This document shows positions 56,041-64,000 of a DNA stretch of 64,000 bases, in pieces. A program made the translations under genes and the position numbers. A model generated the notes under the pieces. The model was not told the DNA's origin and did not search any database. It saw only the letters and a list, made by a program, of their open reading frames with translations. Positions within the stretch are counted from its first letter, which is position 1; each line of letters starts with the position of its first letter. Origin of the DNA: Hyphomicrobiales bacterium (GTDB lineage Bacteria; Pseudomonadota; Alphaproteobacteria; Rhizobiales; Xanthobacteraceae); NCBI GenBank assembly GCA_017305455.1, contig JAFKKO010000131.1:1-64000 (forward strand). Reading direction: 5' to 3'.

Positions 56041-57903
56041 CTACTGCGCCTCGTCGAACGCGGCGCTGGCCGTGAGCCATTGTTCCTCGGCGCGCTGCAA
56101 TGCGTTCTCCGCGCCGGCCCGCGCCTTGGTCAGTTGCGCCGCCTGTTTCGGATCGCGCTGGAAGATGTCCGGCAGCATCAATGCGGCATCGATCTTGGCG
56201 ATGATGCCGGTGATGCGTTCGATCTCCGCTTCGGCTTCGGTGATCTGCTGTTTCAGCGGCGCGCGCTTCTCGCTCTTGGCGCGCTGCGGCTTGTCGGCGC
56301 TGCGCCCGGCGCGCTCACGGGTATCGTCATTGCCGCCGCGCGTGGTGAGCACGGAGCGGCGATAGTCGTCGAGATCGCCGTCGAACGGCGTCACGGTGTG
56401 GTCGGCCACCACCCACAGCCGGTCGGCGCAGGCCTCGATCAGATAACGGTCGTGCGACACCATGATGATGGCGCCGGAAAATTCGTTGATCGCCTCGGCG
56501 AGCGCGGCGCGGCTGTCGATGTCGAGATGGTTGGTCGGCTCGTCGAGGATGATCATGTTCGGCGCGTGAAACGTCGCGAGGCCGAGCAGCAGCCGTGCCT
56601 TCTCGCCGCCGGAGAGATTGCGCACCGTGGTGTCGCCCGCAGCACCGGAGAAGCCGATCGCGCCGACGCGGGCGCGCACCTTGCTTTCCGGCGCGTCCGG
56701 CATCAGCCGGCGCAGATGCGTCGCGGGCGAGCCGTCGAGATCGAGTTCGTCGGTCTGGTGCTGGGCGAAATAGCCGACCGCGAGCTTGTCGGCGCGCACC
56801 ATCTTGCCCGAGAATGCCGGCAGCTTGCCCGCGAGCAGCTTGACCAGGGTCGATTTGCCGTTGCCGTTGGCCCCGAGCAGCGCGATGCGGTCGTCGGTAT
56901 CGACGCGCAACGTGACGCGGTTCAGAACCGGTTTCGCCGGATCATAGCCGACGCAGACATTGTCGAGCGCGACGATCGGCGGCGACAGCATCTTCTCCGG
57001 CTCGGGGAAGGTGATCTCGCGCACGTCCTGCGTCACCAGCGCGGTGGCGGGCTTCATCCGCTCCAGCATCTTGACGCGCGACTGCGCCTGCCGCGCCTTC
57101 GAGGCCTTGGCCTTGAAGCGATCGACGAAGTCCTGCAGCCGCTTGCGCTCCTCGGCCTGCCGCTTGGCGTGCTTGGCGTCCAGCATCTCGCGGGTGGCGC
57201 GCTGGTCCTCGAACGACGAATAGTTGCCCTTGTAGAGCGTGAGCCTTCCGCGATCGAGATGCAGGATCTGATCGACCGAGGTGTCGAGCAGGTCGCGGTC
57301 GTGGCTGATGATGATCACCGTGCGCGGATAATTCGCCAGATGATCTTCCAGCCACAGCGTGCCTTCGAGGTCGAGATAGTTGGTCGGCTCGTCGAGCAGC
57401 AACAGATCGGGCGCGGCGAACAGCGTCGCGGCGAGCGCGACGCGCATGCGCCAGCCGCCGGAGAATTCGGCGCAGGCGCGGAGCTGATCGGCGGCGGAGA
57501 AGCCGAGGCCCGAGAGGATCGTCGCCGCCCGCGCCGGCGCGGAGTGGGCGTCGATATCGACCAGACGGGTCTGGATCTCGGCGATGCGATGCGGATCGTG
57601 CGCGGTTTCCGCTTCGGCCAGCAGCGCGTGCCGCTCGCGGTCGGCGCGCAGCACCACGTCGATCAGGCTGTCGGGACCGTCGGGCGCTTCCTGCGCGAGC
57701 GAGCCGACGCGCCAGCGCGGCGGCAGGCTGATCGCGCCGGACTCCAGCGGCAAGTCGCCGCGGATGGCGTGGAACAGCGTCGATTTGCCGACCCCGTTAC
57801 GGCCGACAAAGCCCACTCGCGCGCCCGGCACGATCTGGACCGTCGAATGGTCGATCAGCAGTCGCCCGGCGATGCGGATGGAGATGTCGTGGATGGACAG
57901 CAT
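56041..57903 (-). CDS. ABC-F family ATPase (YheS/Uup-like)
   Basis: This 620-residue soluble protein has two ABC ATPase domains and no membrane helix. Domain 1 has GRNGVGKST and CAEFSGGWRMRVALA with LLLLDEPTNYLDLE. Domain 2 has GANGNGKSTL and NLSGGEKARLLLGLATFHAPNMIILDEPTNHLD. An ABC-F linker rich in Lys/Arg lies between them (residues about 240-300). A C-terminal coiled-coil region includes KQQITEAEAEIERITG. The family acts on ribosomes in translation. ATG 57903 is chosen. Confidence 0.9.
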   Translation of the reverse strand: MLSIHDISIRIAGRLLIDHSTVQIVPGARVGFVGRNGVGKSTLFHAIRGDLPLESGAISLPPRWRVGSLAQEAPDGPDSLIDVVLRADRERHALLAEAETAHDPHRIAEIQTRLVDIDAHSAPARAATILSGLGFSAADQLRACAEFSGGWRMRVALAATLFAAPDLLLLDEPTNYLDLEGTLWLEDHLANYPRTVIIISHDRDLLDTSVDQILHLDRGRLTLYKGNYSSFEDQRATREMLDAKHAKRQAEERKRLQDFVDRFKAKASKARQAQSRVKMLERMKPATALVTQDVREITFPEPEKMLSPPIVALDNVCVGYDPAKPVLNRVTLRVDTDDRIALLGANGNGKSTLVKLLAGKLPAFSGKMVRADKLAVGYFAQHQTDELDLDGSPATHLRRLMPDAPESKVRARVGAIGFSGAAGDTTVRNLSGGEKARLLLGLATFHAPNMIILDEPTNHLDIDSRAALAEAINEFSGAIIMVSHDRYLIEACADRLWVVADHTVTPFDGDLDDYRRSVLTTRGGNDDTRERAGRSADKPQRAKSEKRAPLKQQITEAEAEIERITGIIAKIDAALMLPDIFQRDPKQAAQLTKARAGAENALQRAEEQWLTASAAFDEAQ

Positions 57904-58017
57904 GGCGGGGGTTTGCACCGGAGCGGGCGCGAAACGCAACCCTTATCCGTACTGGCCGGGCATCGAGGCAAACCGGCGCGAGGCGGACGCGCAGTCAGCC
58001 CGCCGCCTTGCGCTGTT

Positions 58018-58212
58018 TCAGTCGAGCTGCGGCACGATCGAGGGGGCATCCTCGATGTGCTGCAACTGGTCCATCAATTCCTGCAGGCGAGGCGGCAGAT
58101 GTCCGGCGCCCGGCTTCATGATGTCGCGAAGCCGTTCGCCGATTCCGTTGCACACCGCGAGACTGGTGGAATGATCCATCTGCGGAGCATCGCCATAACG
58201 CGGGTCTGACAT
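58018..58212 (-). CDS. Small hypothetical protein, weakly NepR-like
   Basis: This 64-residue predicted protein has a helix-rich pattern IGERLRDIMKPGAGHLPPRLQELMDQLQ. This weakly recalls NepR anti-sigma factors (I-G-x-x-L-R...P-x-R-x-x-x-L-L-x-x-L), but no ecf/phyR genes are present. An alternative start at 58248 adds 12 residues. It is upstream of the ABC-F gene on the same strand (about 115 bases apart). Functional identity is uncertain. Confidence 0.45.
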   Translation of the reverse strand: MSDPRYGDAPQMDHSTSLAVCNGIGERLRDIMKPGAGHLPPRLQELMDQLQHIEDAPSIVPQLD

Positions 58213-58366
58213 GGCCGTCACCATTCGGATTTGAATCAAATTGATCATACGTAACCAAGCGCGGGCGGGAAGAAATGTTTCCCGCGATCGTCGGTATTGG
58301 TGAGCAAACAGTAAAGAACTGGTCCGCGACTCAAGATGCGATGGGCATGATTGCGCCGCGCGCACA

Positions 58367-58397
58367 AAAATCCCGGCCGGGATGCGGTCGGGATTTT
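58367..58397 (-). terminator. Terminator of the glycine-rich protein gene
   Basis: Twelve-base arms (58367-58378, 58386-58397) with one G-U pair enclose a seven-base loop. On the minus strand the hairpin is followed by TTTTTG. It lies just past the glycine-rich gene. Confidence 0.75.
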
Positions 58398-58436
58398 CTG
58401 TGGACACAAGTTGCGGGTCGGGAACCGACCGCGAGC

Positions 58437-58766
58437 TTAGTAGCAGCGGTTCACCCAGCGATAACGCCAGCCGTAAGGCGTCGGAACCAGACGGCGCACC
58501 GTGCAGCCGCCATAGCCGCCATAGCCGTAATAGGCGGGGCCGCCGGCATAGAAGCGCGGACCGCCCCAGCCGCCGCCGCGCCAGTGGCCTCCGCCACCAT
58601 GCCAATGGCCGCCACCGCCGTACCCGTGGTGACCGCCGCCGCCACCACCACCGATGGAGTGCCAGCTTCGTGCCGATGCTGTGGTGGACATCGCGGCTGT
58701 GCCGCCGATCACCACCGCCGCCGCGAAAAGTCCAAGGACGAGTTTGTGGGCGAGTTTGCGTAACAT
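58437..58766 (-). CDS. Secreted glycine/histidine-rich small protein
   Basis: This 109-residue protein has a signal peptide (KLVLGLFAAAVVIGGTAAM...TASA). A Gly/His/Trp-rich segment (GGGGGGGHHGYGGGG) follows, then an aromatic C-terminus with two Cys (GGCTVRRLVPTPYGWRYRWVNRCY). Proteins of this type recur in Bradyrhizobium relatives. The His-rich stretch could bind metal; that is inference. It has its own terminator downstream. Confidence 0.75.
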   Translation of the reverse strand: MLRKLAHKLVLGLFAAAVVIGGTAAMSTTASARSWHSIGGGGGGGHHGYGGGGHWHGGGGHWRGGGWGGPRFYAGGPAYYGYGGYGGCTVRRLVPTPYGWRYRWVNRCY

Positions 58767-59004
58767 GGCTGTCTCCTCATCGAGGTGCCGACGGGTTCAT
58801 GCGAGCGAAACCGCATGTTTGCCTGGGGCGCCTCTTTCGATGACTCTGTGCGCGAGCGTATGACCGACAACGTGAATGCGGCCGTGACGGTGCCTTCAGA
58901 CAGCGTTCATTTTGATGAAATCGATGTAATCTTGCGCAAGGCCGATATGGCGGCAAAAAGGCCGGTTTCGGGCCATTTTCGGCGAGTTGGGCCCGCCGAT
59001 CCGC

Positions 59005-59032
59005 TTGCCGGGAGCCGGAGGCGCCGTTATAA
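59005..59032 (+). promoter_or_regulatory. Probable promoter of ndk
   Basis: TTGCCG (59005-59010) and TTATAA (59027-59032) are 16 bases apart, 41 bases before the ndk ATG. The rest of the 306-base gap from 58767 shows no gene. Confidence 0.4.
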
Positions 59033-59072
59033 GCCGCGCACCTCATTCCCACAGCATTTCCAAGGATAAGTC

Positions 59073-59495
59073 ATGGCCACCGAGCGCACCTTTTCGATCA
59101 TCAAGCCCGACGCGACCGAGCGCAACCTGACAGGCGCCGTCAATGCCATCATCGAAAAGGCGGGCCTGCGCATCGTGGCGCAGAAGCGGGTGCGGATGAC
59201 CCGCGAGCAGGCCGAGACGTTCTACGCCGTGCACAAGGCGCGCCCGTTCTTCGGCGAGCTGGTGGACTTCATGATCTCCGGCCCGGTGGTGGTGCAGGTG
59301 CTCGAAGGCGAGAACGCGATCCTGAAGTATCGCGACGTGATGGGCGCGACCGATCCGTCGAAGGCGGCCGAAGGAACCATCCGCAAGGCGCATGCGAAGT
59401 CGATCGGCGAGAACTCGGTGCACGGCTCCGACGCGGCGGAAACCGCCCAGGTCGAGATCGCGCAGTTCTTCTCCGGGAACGAAATCGTCGGCTGA
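59073..59495 (+). CDS. ndk: Nucleoside diphosphate kinase
   Basis: This 140-residue enzyme transfers gamma-phosphate between nucleoside di- and triphosphates. It starts [16 protein letters not shown]. The phosphorylated His is in [13 protein letters not shown]. The gene is monocistronic with its own promoter candidate. Length is standard. Confidence 0.97.
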   Translation: MATERTFSIIKPDATERNLTGAVNAIIEKAGLRIVAQKRVRMTREQAETFYAVHKARPFFGELVDFMISGPVVVQVLEGENAILKYRDVMGATDPSKAAEGTIRKAHAKSIGENSVHGSDAAETAQVEIAQFFSGNEIVG

Positions 59496-59575
59496 CGGGG
59501 GCGCGGGCCGCTCGGCGCGGCACCAAGTCGCAATCTCCGCTACCGAAAGGGGTTGCTTTCGCCCCGTGTTGGCGA

Positions 59576-59590
59576 TGTATACGGTATACA
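59576..59590. promoter_or_regulatory. 15-bp palindrome, possible operator
   Basis: TGTATAC-G-GTATACA is a perfect inverted repeat 64 bases before the TerC-family start. Its form resembles operators of GntR (FadR-like) regulators; no such regulator is in the window. Confidence 0.45.
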
Positions 59591-59653
59591 AGAGCCGGGG
59601 CGGTCACCTGCGCGGACGGGTGATGCCGCTTGGCCGTTTGGGGGGAGACTATC

Positions 59654-60511
59654 GTGGACTGGTTATTGGAAATACTGAGCCCGGCCGCTATCGGCCATCT
59701 TTTGGTGCAGCTCGAGCACGAAGTCCAAAGCCCCCAATTCTGGGTCGCTCTCACCAAGATCATCTGGATCAACATCCTCTTGTCCGGCGACAACGCGCTG
59801 GTTATCGCGCTGGCCTGCCGCAACCTTGAACCCCGCAAGCGCATCTGGGGCATGGTTCTCGGCGCCGGCGTCGCCGTACTGCTTCGCATCATCTTCACCG
59901 GCATCGTCGCGACGCTGATGGAGCTGCCTTATCTCAAGCTGGTCGGCGGTATCGCGCTGATCGTTATCGCCGCCAAGCTGCTGGTTCCGGAGAACCACGA
60001 CGAGGGTAGCGTGCAGGCAGGCCAGCATTTGTGGGCCGCCGTCCGCATCGTCGCCGTGGCCGACCTCATCATGAGCCTCGACAACGTGATCGCGGTCGCC
60101 GCGGCGGCCAACGGCAGCCTCGTGCTGCTGATCATCGGCCTCGGCATCAGCATCCCGATGATCATCGCCGGAGCGGCGCTGATCATGGCCTTGCTCGATC
60201 GCATGCCCGCCCTGGTCTGGCTCGGCGCGGCGCTGCTGGGCTGGGTCGCGGGCGAGGTGATCGCCACCGATCCGGGCGTGCATCCGTTCCTGCAGAGCGT
60301 GCTCGACGGTCAGATCGCGCTCAACATCGATCCGAGCTCGACGCTGTTCGGCTTCGCCAAGCACTTCCAGATCGGCGGCAATATTGGCGAGTTCCTGCTC
60401 GGCATTCTTGGCGTGGTCGTGGTGCTGGTGATCGGCTCGTCGTGGCGCCGCAACGCGCTGCGCGAGCAGCAGCAGCACGCGGCTCCGGCCGAGGCGCAGG
60501 CCGAAGCCTGA
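59654..60511 (+). CDS. TerC family integral membrane protein (YjbE-like)
   Basis: This 285-residue inner-membrane protein has seven to eight helices. TerC motifs are IIWINILLSGDNALVIALACRNL and ADLIMSLDNVIAVAAAANG, with two Asp-Asn pairs inside membrane helices that likely bind a metal ion. TerC proteins are linked to Mn2+ export. The GTG start has GGGGGAG at 59641-59647; the frame opens at TTG 59630. It lies alone downstream of ndk. Confidence 0.88.
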   Translation: MDWLLEILSPAAIGHLLVQLEHEVQSPQFWVALTKIIWINILLSGDNALVIALACRNLEPRKRIWGMVLGAGVAVLLRIIFTGIVATLMELPYLKLVGGIALIVIAAKLLVPENHDEGSVQAGQHLWAAVRIVAVADLIMSLDNVIAVAAAANGSLVLLIIGLGISIPMIIAGAALIMALLDRMPALVWLGAALLGWVAGEVIATDPGVHPFLQSVLDGQIALNIDPSSTLFGFAKHFQIGGNIGEFLLGILGVVVVLVIGSSWRRNALREQQQHAAPAEAQAEA

Positions 60512-60535
60512 GATCCTCGCACGTCACGAAAATTG

Positions 60536-60563
60536 AAAAGCCCGGATCTCGATCCGGGCTTTT
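60536..60563 (+). terminator. Rho-independent terminator after the TerC-family gene
   Basis: Arms aaaagcccggatc (60536-60548) and gatccgggctttt (60551-60563) are perfectly complementary. The right arm ends in a T tract. The real loop must be larger than the two central bases. Confidence 0.9.
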
Positions 60564-60604
60564 TGTTTGCCGAGCGAGGGTCGAAAAGGACTTTATGTCA
60601 TTTA

Positions 60605-60630
60605 GTCGTCCCGGCCTGCGCCGGGATGAC
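60605..60630. repeat. Short REP-like hairpin
   Basis: gtcgtcccggc-ctgc-gccgggatgac has 11-base arms with one G-U/G-T pair. It sits between the TerC-family terminator and the autotransporter gene end. Confidence 0.6.
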
Positions 60631-60676
60631 CAGAAACAGACAAGCTATGGAAGAGGCAAGTTGCGCTCATCGCGAC

Positions 60677-61813
60677 TTACCACTTCACCTCGACGCCGAG
60701 CGTGCCCTGATGCGAGGTGAAGTTACCGCGGTACTTGCCGTCGTAATTGGCATAGAGCCGGGCCTGATTGCTCAGGATCCATGACAGGCCTGCGCCGGCG
60801 TCCGCGCCGGTCCGGCTTTCAAGAACGCCCTGCACCGAAATGCTGTTGCCGCCGAGGCTGACCTGCACCGGCCCGAGACTCTGCGAGAAGTTATCGACGA
60901 ACTTGCCATAGGCCGAGACGTCGATGATCTGCCGGCCGATGATCCAGTAATGCCCGACTTCTGCGCCGATCAGCACGCGGGCACGCTCGCCATGCACGTC
61001 GCCGACATTGACCGGGTTGAGGCCGCCGATCTCGCGATAGCTGTCGGTCTGCGAGACGACATATTCGAGCCCGAGCTTGGGCACGATGCGGCTCTGGTCG
61101 AGGCCGTAATAATAGCTGAGCTCCCCAAGCGCGCCGTCAACGCGACCGTGATAGTTCGCAAGCGTAAGTCCGCCGGCCGTGCCGCGCTGGCTGTCGATTC
61201 GGGCAAAGCCATGCACCGCCGCGAATGCGACGGTCCACGGCCCGGTGGTGTAGGCGCCATTGACGCCGAGTTGCGTCAGATCGAGCCGGGCCGATTGCAG
61301 CGCCAGCGGCACGTCGATGTCGGTGCGGCTCTGGTCGACCGAGACGCCGAGATTGAACCCCGGCGCCACCGTCATGCCGACGCCCGCGACGCCGCCAGCG
61401 GTGGTGCGCTTGTCGCCGGCGAAAGTGCCCTGCGGGTCGGTGCGCGCCGAGGTGCCATAGCCCTCGAACCAGGCGCGGTAGGTCGGGCCGAGACTTGCCA
61501 GGGGCGCGCCGCCGCCGCCCGGATTGGCGCGCTGCGCATAGCCGTACGTCGCTTCGCGGCCGAGTCGCTGCAGGAAGTTGCTGCCGAGATCGAGCTGACC
61601 CGCTCCCGCTGAAAACTGGGCATTGTTGTTGGCCGGATTCGGAAACGTCGACGGCAGCGTCTGGGCGGACACGCAGGTGGACGCCAGCGCCAGTGCGCTG
61701 CCGAGGCTGATGCTGGCGCAGGGCAGGGCCATGCGCCGCCACAGCGGCCTTTGCCCGGGCGGCTTATGATCGCATGCGGATCGCGGCGGAGACGGCGGCA
61801 GGAATCGCTTCAA
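60677..61813 (-). CDS. Autotransporter-type outer-membrane beta-barrel protein
   Basis: This protein of about 378 residues has a signal peptide with a basic n-region (ACDHKPPGQRPLWRRMALP...) and a C-terminal autotransporter-type beta-barrel (about residues 115-378). The barrel ends in Trp (LGVEVKW), typical of outer-membrane strands. Alternating-strand segments such as YRAWFEGYGTSARTDP, NLGVSVDQSRTDIDV and GADAGAGLSWIL are present. There is little or no passenger domain. TTG 61813 with GGAAGA upstream is my start; ATG 61732 is alternative. Confidence 0.7.
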   Translation of the reverse strand: MKRFLPPSPPRSACDHKPPGQRPLWRRMALPCASISLGSALALASTCVSAQTLPSTFPNPANNNAQFSAGAGQLDLGSNFLQRLGREATYGYAQRANPGGGGAPLASLGPTYRAWFEGYGTSARTDPQGTFAGDKRTTAGGVAGVGMTVAPGFNLGVSVDQSRTDIDVPLALQSARLDLTQLGVNGAYTTGPWTVAFAAVHGFARIDSQRGTAGGLTLANYHGRVDGALGELSYYYGLDQSRIVPKLGLEYVVSQTDSYREIGGLNPVNVGDVHGERARVLIGAEVGHYWIIGRQIIDVSAYGKFVDNFSQSLGPVQVSLGGNSISVQGVLESRTGADAGAGLSWILSNQARLYANYDGKYRGNFTSHQGTLGVEVKW

Positions 61814-62071
61814 AACAATCTTCCGAATTTCATAAAAGGATGACGTGGCCGGGATTTGGCGTGAGTTCGCCGCGACCGTCAACGTTTCCGCGATGCAACC
61901 AAACGCATTGCGACCGGTTGTGCCGACAATGTCACAGACCGCCGGCAGCCCCTGCCTGTTGCGAAGGCCGGATTTTCATGATCGGATCGCGCCCGCAATC
62001 GGATATGGGTCGTTCGGCGTTGCGTTCTGAAACTTGGAATATCGGCACAGACTCTTGAAGCCCGCTTGTGG

Positions 62072-62106
62072 CGCGGCACGCACGAATGCGTGGCGCGTCT
62101 TTTTGT
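62072..62106 (+). promoter_or_regulatory. Terminator-like hairpin in the csp leader
   Basis: Arms 62072-62082 and 62087-62097 pair in 10 of 11 positions around a CGAA loop. A tctttttgt tract follows, all within 60 bases before the csp GTG. It could terminate or attenuate transcription into csp, or act as a thermal switch. The rest of the 317-base gap from 61814 shows no gene. Confidence 0.5.
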
Positions 62107-62130
62107 ATTCAAAAAACGAGGGAGACTGGC

Positions 62131-62334
62131 GTGGCAAAAGGCACCGTCAAGTGGTTCAACCCCACCAAGGGTTATGGCTTCATCCAGCCGTCGGGCGGCG
62201 GGCAGGATGTATTCGTGCATATTTCGGCGGTTCAGCGCGCCGGCCTGACGACGCTGAATGAAAACCAGAGCGTGGAATACGAACTGGTTGAAAACCGCGG
62301 CAAGTCGTCGGCAGAAAACCTCAAGGTCTCCTGA
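62131..62334 (+). CDS. Cold-shock family protein
   Basis: This 67-residue single-domain nucleic-acid chaperone has RNP1 KGYGFIQP and RNP2 DVFVHISAV. It begins AKGTVKWFNPTKGYGFI. GTG 62131 is the start, with GAGGGAG upstream. The leader contains a terminator-like hairpin, which suggests post-transcriptional control, as is usual for cold-shock genes. It is convergent with purN. Confidence 0.94.
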   Translation: MAKGTVKWFNPTKGYGFIQPSGGGQDVFVHISAVQRAGLTTLNENQSVEYELVENRGKSSAENLKVS

Positions 62335-62340
62335 TGGACG

Positions 62341-62363
62341 CGCGGATCGTTATCCGATCCGCG
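62341..62363. terminator. Hairpin at the csp/purN convergence
   Basis: Nine-base arms cgcggatcg and cgatccgcg surround a five-base loop that contains the first bases of the purN stop complement. There is no T tract on either side, so termination efficiency is doubtful. Confidence 0.35.
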
Positions 62364-63006
62364 GGGAAATCAGACTGTCGTCACTCTGTGATGGTGCCGC
62401 GACCCTGCACGCGGCGCCATCAATCCGCGTCTGTCCGCCGGCCACCAGGCGCAGCGCGTCGGCAAAGATCCGGTGTTCGACGCGCAGCACCCGTGCCGCC
62501 AGCGTGTCCGGCGTGTCGTCGTCGCGCACCGGCACCGCGCCCTGCATCACGATCGGCCCGGAATCGACCTCCGGCACCACGAAATGCACCGTCGCGCCGT
62601 GGATCTTCACACCGTCGGCCAGCGCGCGTTCGTGAGTGTGCAGTCCGCGGTAGGACGGCAGCAGCGCCGGATGGATGTTGAGCATCCGTCCTTCCCATTG
62701 CCGCACGAACCACGGCGTCAGCAGCCGCAGGAATCCGGCAAGGCACACCAGCTCGATATTGCGCGCTTGCAGTTCGCGATGCATTGCGCGCTCGAACGCC
62801 TCGCGGTCCTTGCCATACGGCTTGCTCTCGATCGTCAGCGTCTCGATGCCGTTGTCTTGCGCGACGGCGAGGCCGCCGGCGCCGGCGATGTTGGACATCA
62901 CCAGCACGATCTGCGCGGGAAAATCAGCGGCTTTCGCGGCCGCGATCAGCGCCGCCATGTTCGAGCCGCGGCCGGAGATCAGGATGGCGACGCGGCGCTT
63001 GCCCAT
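62350..63006 (-). CDS. purN: Phosphoribosylglycinamide formyltransferase
   Basis: This 218-residue enzyme formylates GAR with 10-formyl-THF in purine synthesis. Motifs are ILISGRGSNM, the catalytic NIHPALLPSYRGLHTHERAL with His and the Asp in HFVVPEVDSGPIVMQ. It follows purM by 18 bases on the same strand, as usual. Confidence 0.96.
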   Translation of the reverse strand: MGKRRVAILISGRGSNMAALIAAAKAADFPAQIVLVMSNIAGAGGLAVAQDNGIETLTIESKPYGKDREAFERAMHRELQARNIELVCLAGFLRLLTPWFVRQWEGRMLNIHPALLPSYRGLHTHERALADGVKIHGATVHFVVPEVDSGPIVMQGAVPVRDDDTPDTLAARVLRVEHRIFADALRLVAGGQTRIDGAACRVAAPSQSDDSLISPRIG

Positions 63007-63024
63007 CGATCACAACTCCATGGA

Positions 63025-64000
63025 TCACAGCGCCAGATCGAGGTGGCCGTCATAGACCACGCGCTCATCGGATTGGGAGGGGATGACTTCGCCGAGCGTG
63101 ACGACGCTCTCGCCGGCTTCCTTCAGCACGCTTGTCACCGTTTCGACCGCGTCGGATCGCACGATCGCAATCATGCCGATGCCGCAGTTGAAGGTGCGCA
63201 GCAGTTCGAGTTCGGCGATGCCGCCTTCCGCCGCCAGCCATTTGAATACCGGCAGCACCGGCACCTGCGGCAGCGTGATGCGCACGCCGAGATGTTTCGG
63301 CAGCACGCGCGGGATGTTGTCGGTGAAGCCGCCGCCGGTGATATGGGCGAGGCCCTTGATCGCGCCGGTCTCGCGGATCGCACGCAGGCAGGACTTCACA
63401 TAGAGCCTGGTCGGAGCGAGCAGGGCACCGCCCAGCGTCATCACCGGGGCGAACGGCGCGGCGTCGCCGAAGGCCAGCCCGGACTTCTCCACCACCTTGC
63501 GCACCAGCGAGAAGCCGTTGGAATGCACGCCCGAGGAGGCAAGGCCGATCACCGTATCGCCCGCCGCGATATCCTTGTGCGGCAACAGCGTGCCGCGCTC
63601 GGCCGCGCCGACCGCGAAGCCGGCGAGGTCGTAGTCGCCGTCCTTGTAGAGGCCGGGCATTTCGGCGGTCTCGCCGCCGATCAAAGCGCAGCCGGATTCG
63701 CGGCAGCCCTCGGCGACGCCGGCGACGATGGCGGCGGTGGCCTCCGGGTCGAGCTTTCCGCAGGCGAAGTAATCGAGGAAGAACAGCGGCTCGGCGCCCT
63801 GGACCACGAGATCGTTGACCGACATCGCCACGAGGTCGATGCCGATGCCGCCGTGGATTCCGGTCTCGATCGCGATCTTGACCTTGGTGCCGACGCCGTC
63901 GGTGGCGGCGACCAGCACCGGGTCCTTGAAGCCGGCGGCCTTGAGATCGAACAGGCCGCCGAAGCCGCCGATCTCGGCGTCCGCGCCGGGGCGGGCGGTG
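63025..64000 (-). CDS. purM: Phosphoribosylformylglycinamidine cyclo-ligase, 5' end outside window
   Basis: This enzyme closes the imidazole ring of AIR in purine synthesis. The frame is open to the window end. Visible motifs are [57 protein letters not shown] and [16 protein letters not shown]. The N-terminal part with the ATP-binding start lies beyond 64000. It is cotranscribed with purN. Confidence 0.96.
   Translation of the reverse strand, partial: TARPGADAEIGGFGGLFDLKAAGFKDPVLVAATDGVGTKVKIAIETGIHGGIGIDLVAMSVNDLVVQGAEPLFFLDYFACGKLDPEATAAIVAGVAEGCRESGCALIGGETAEMPGLYKDGDYDLAGFAVGAAERGTLLPHKDIAAGDTVIGLASSGVHSNGFSLVRKVVEKSGLAFGDAAPFAPVMTLGGALLAPTRLYVKSCLRAIRETGAIKGLAHITGGGFTDNIPRVLPKHLGVRITLPQVPVLPVFKWLAAEGGIAELELLRTFNCGIGMIAIVRSDAVETVTSVLKEAGESVVTLGEVIPSQSDERVVYDGHLDLAL

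Noticed and set aside
56080..58209. 709-codon open frame antisense to the ABC-F gene
   Set aside because: Shadow frame; the other strand has two complete ABC ATPase domains.
59496..59653. Possible yybP-ykoY manganese riboswitch before the TerC-family gene
   Set aside because: The gene class suggested it, but I could not find the conserved GGGGAGUAG and paired internal-loop elements; only a small hairpin and the 15-base palindrome are visible.

Overview
The window is a continuous, gene-dense piece of a high-GC alphaproteobacterial chromosome. Protein sequences and gene order fit the Bradyrhizobium/Rhodopseudomonas/Afipia group (Nitrobacteraceae). This is a judgement from synteny and recalled family sequences, not from a search. 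Nearly all of it is housekeeping. I see no prophage, transposase, CRISPR array, rRNA or tRNA, and no island with foreign composition.

Layout, left to right. 1-9.9 kb: the 3' part of guaA, a secreted Ntn amidase, a divergent pair of DJ-1/PfpI genes (GlxA-type regulator and isonitrile-hydratase-like enzyme), small conserved genes, and a branched-chain amino-acid ABC transporter (livG-livF-livH-livM) whose livH/livM junction holds two large inverted repeats. 10-18.8 kb: a guanidinium exporter (gdx/sugE) behind a two-hairpin guanidine-II riboswitch, prfC, an NnrU-like protein, panB, a Tat-exported patatin, a YfgM-like protein, a lipoprotein and der. 18.8-29 kb: SDR, GNAT and methyltransferase genes, then the conserved minus-strand block purF-cvpA-radA-alr-dnaB, then cfa. 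29-33 kb: a cytochrome-c-like protein convergent with the rpsF-rpsR-DUF2232-rplI ribosomal cluster; the rpsF leader can fold so that its ribosome binding site is hidden. 33.3-40.3 kb: fabD-fabG-acpP-fabF-mltG, then yicC-gmk, linking fatty acid supply, cell-wall chain release and nucleotide metabolism. 40-45 kb: a membrane protein, a nitronate monooxygenase and a soluble triple-PAS chemoreceptor. 45-52.5 kb: the minus-strand envelope cluster lptG-lptD-surA-like-pdxA-rsmA, ending in an alcohol dehydrogenase that lacks its N-terminus; lptF is not beside lptG. 52.9-64 kb: pepA, holC, a lipoprotein, an ABC-F protein, ndk, a TerC-family membrane protein, an autotransporter-type barrel, a cold-shock gene with a terminator-like leader hairpin, and purN-purM, with purM cut by the window edge.

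Intergenic spaces carry at least four kinds of REP-like palindrome. The most rewarding non-coding signals are the guanidine-II riboswitch, the rpsF leader fold, the palindromes abutting livM, a three-segment hairpin after der and the csp leader hairpin. No wholly new multi-gene system is evident.
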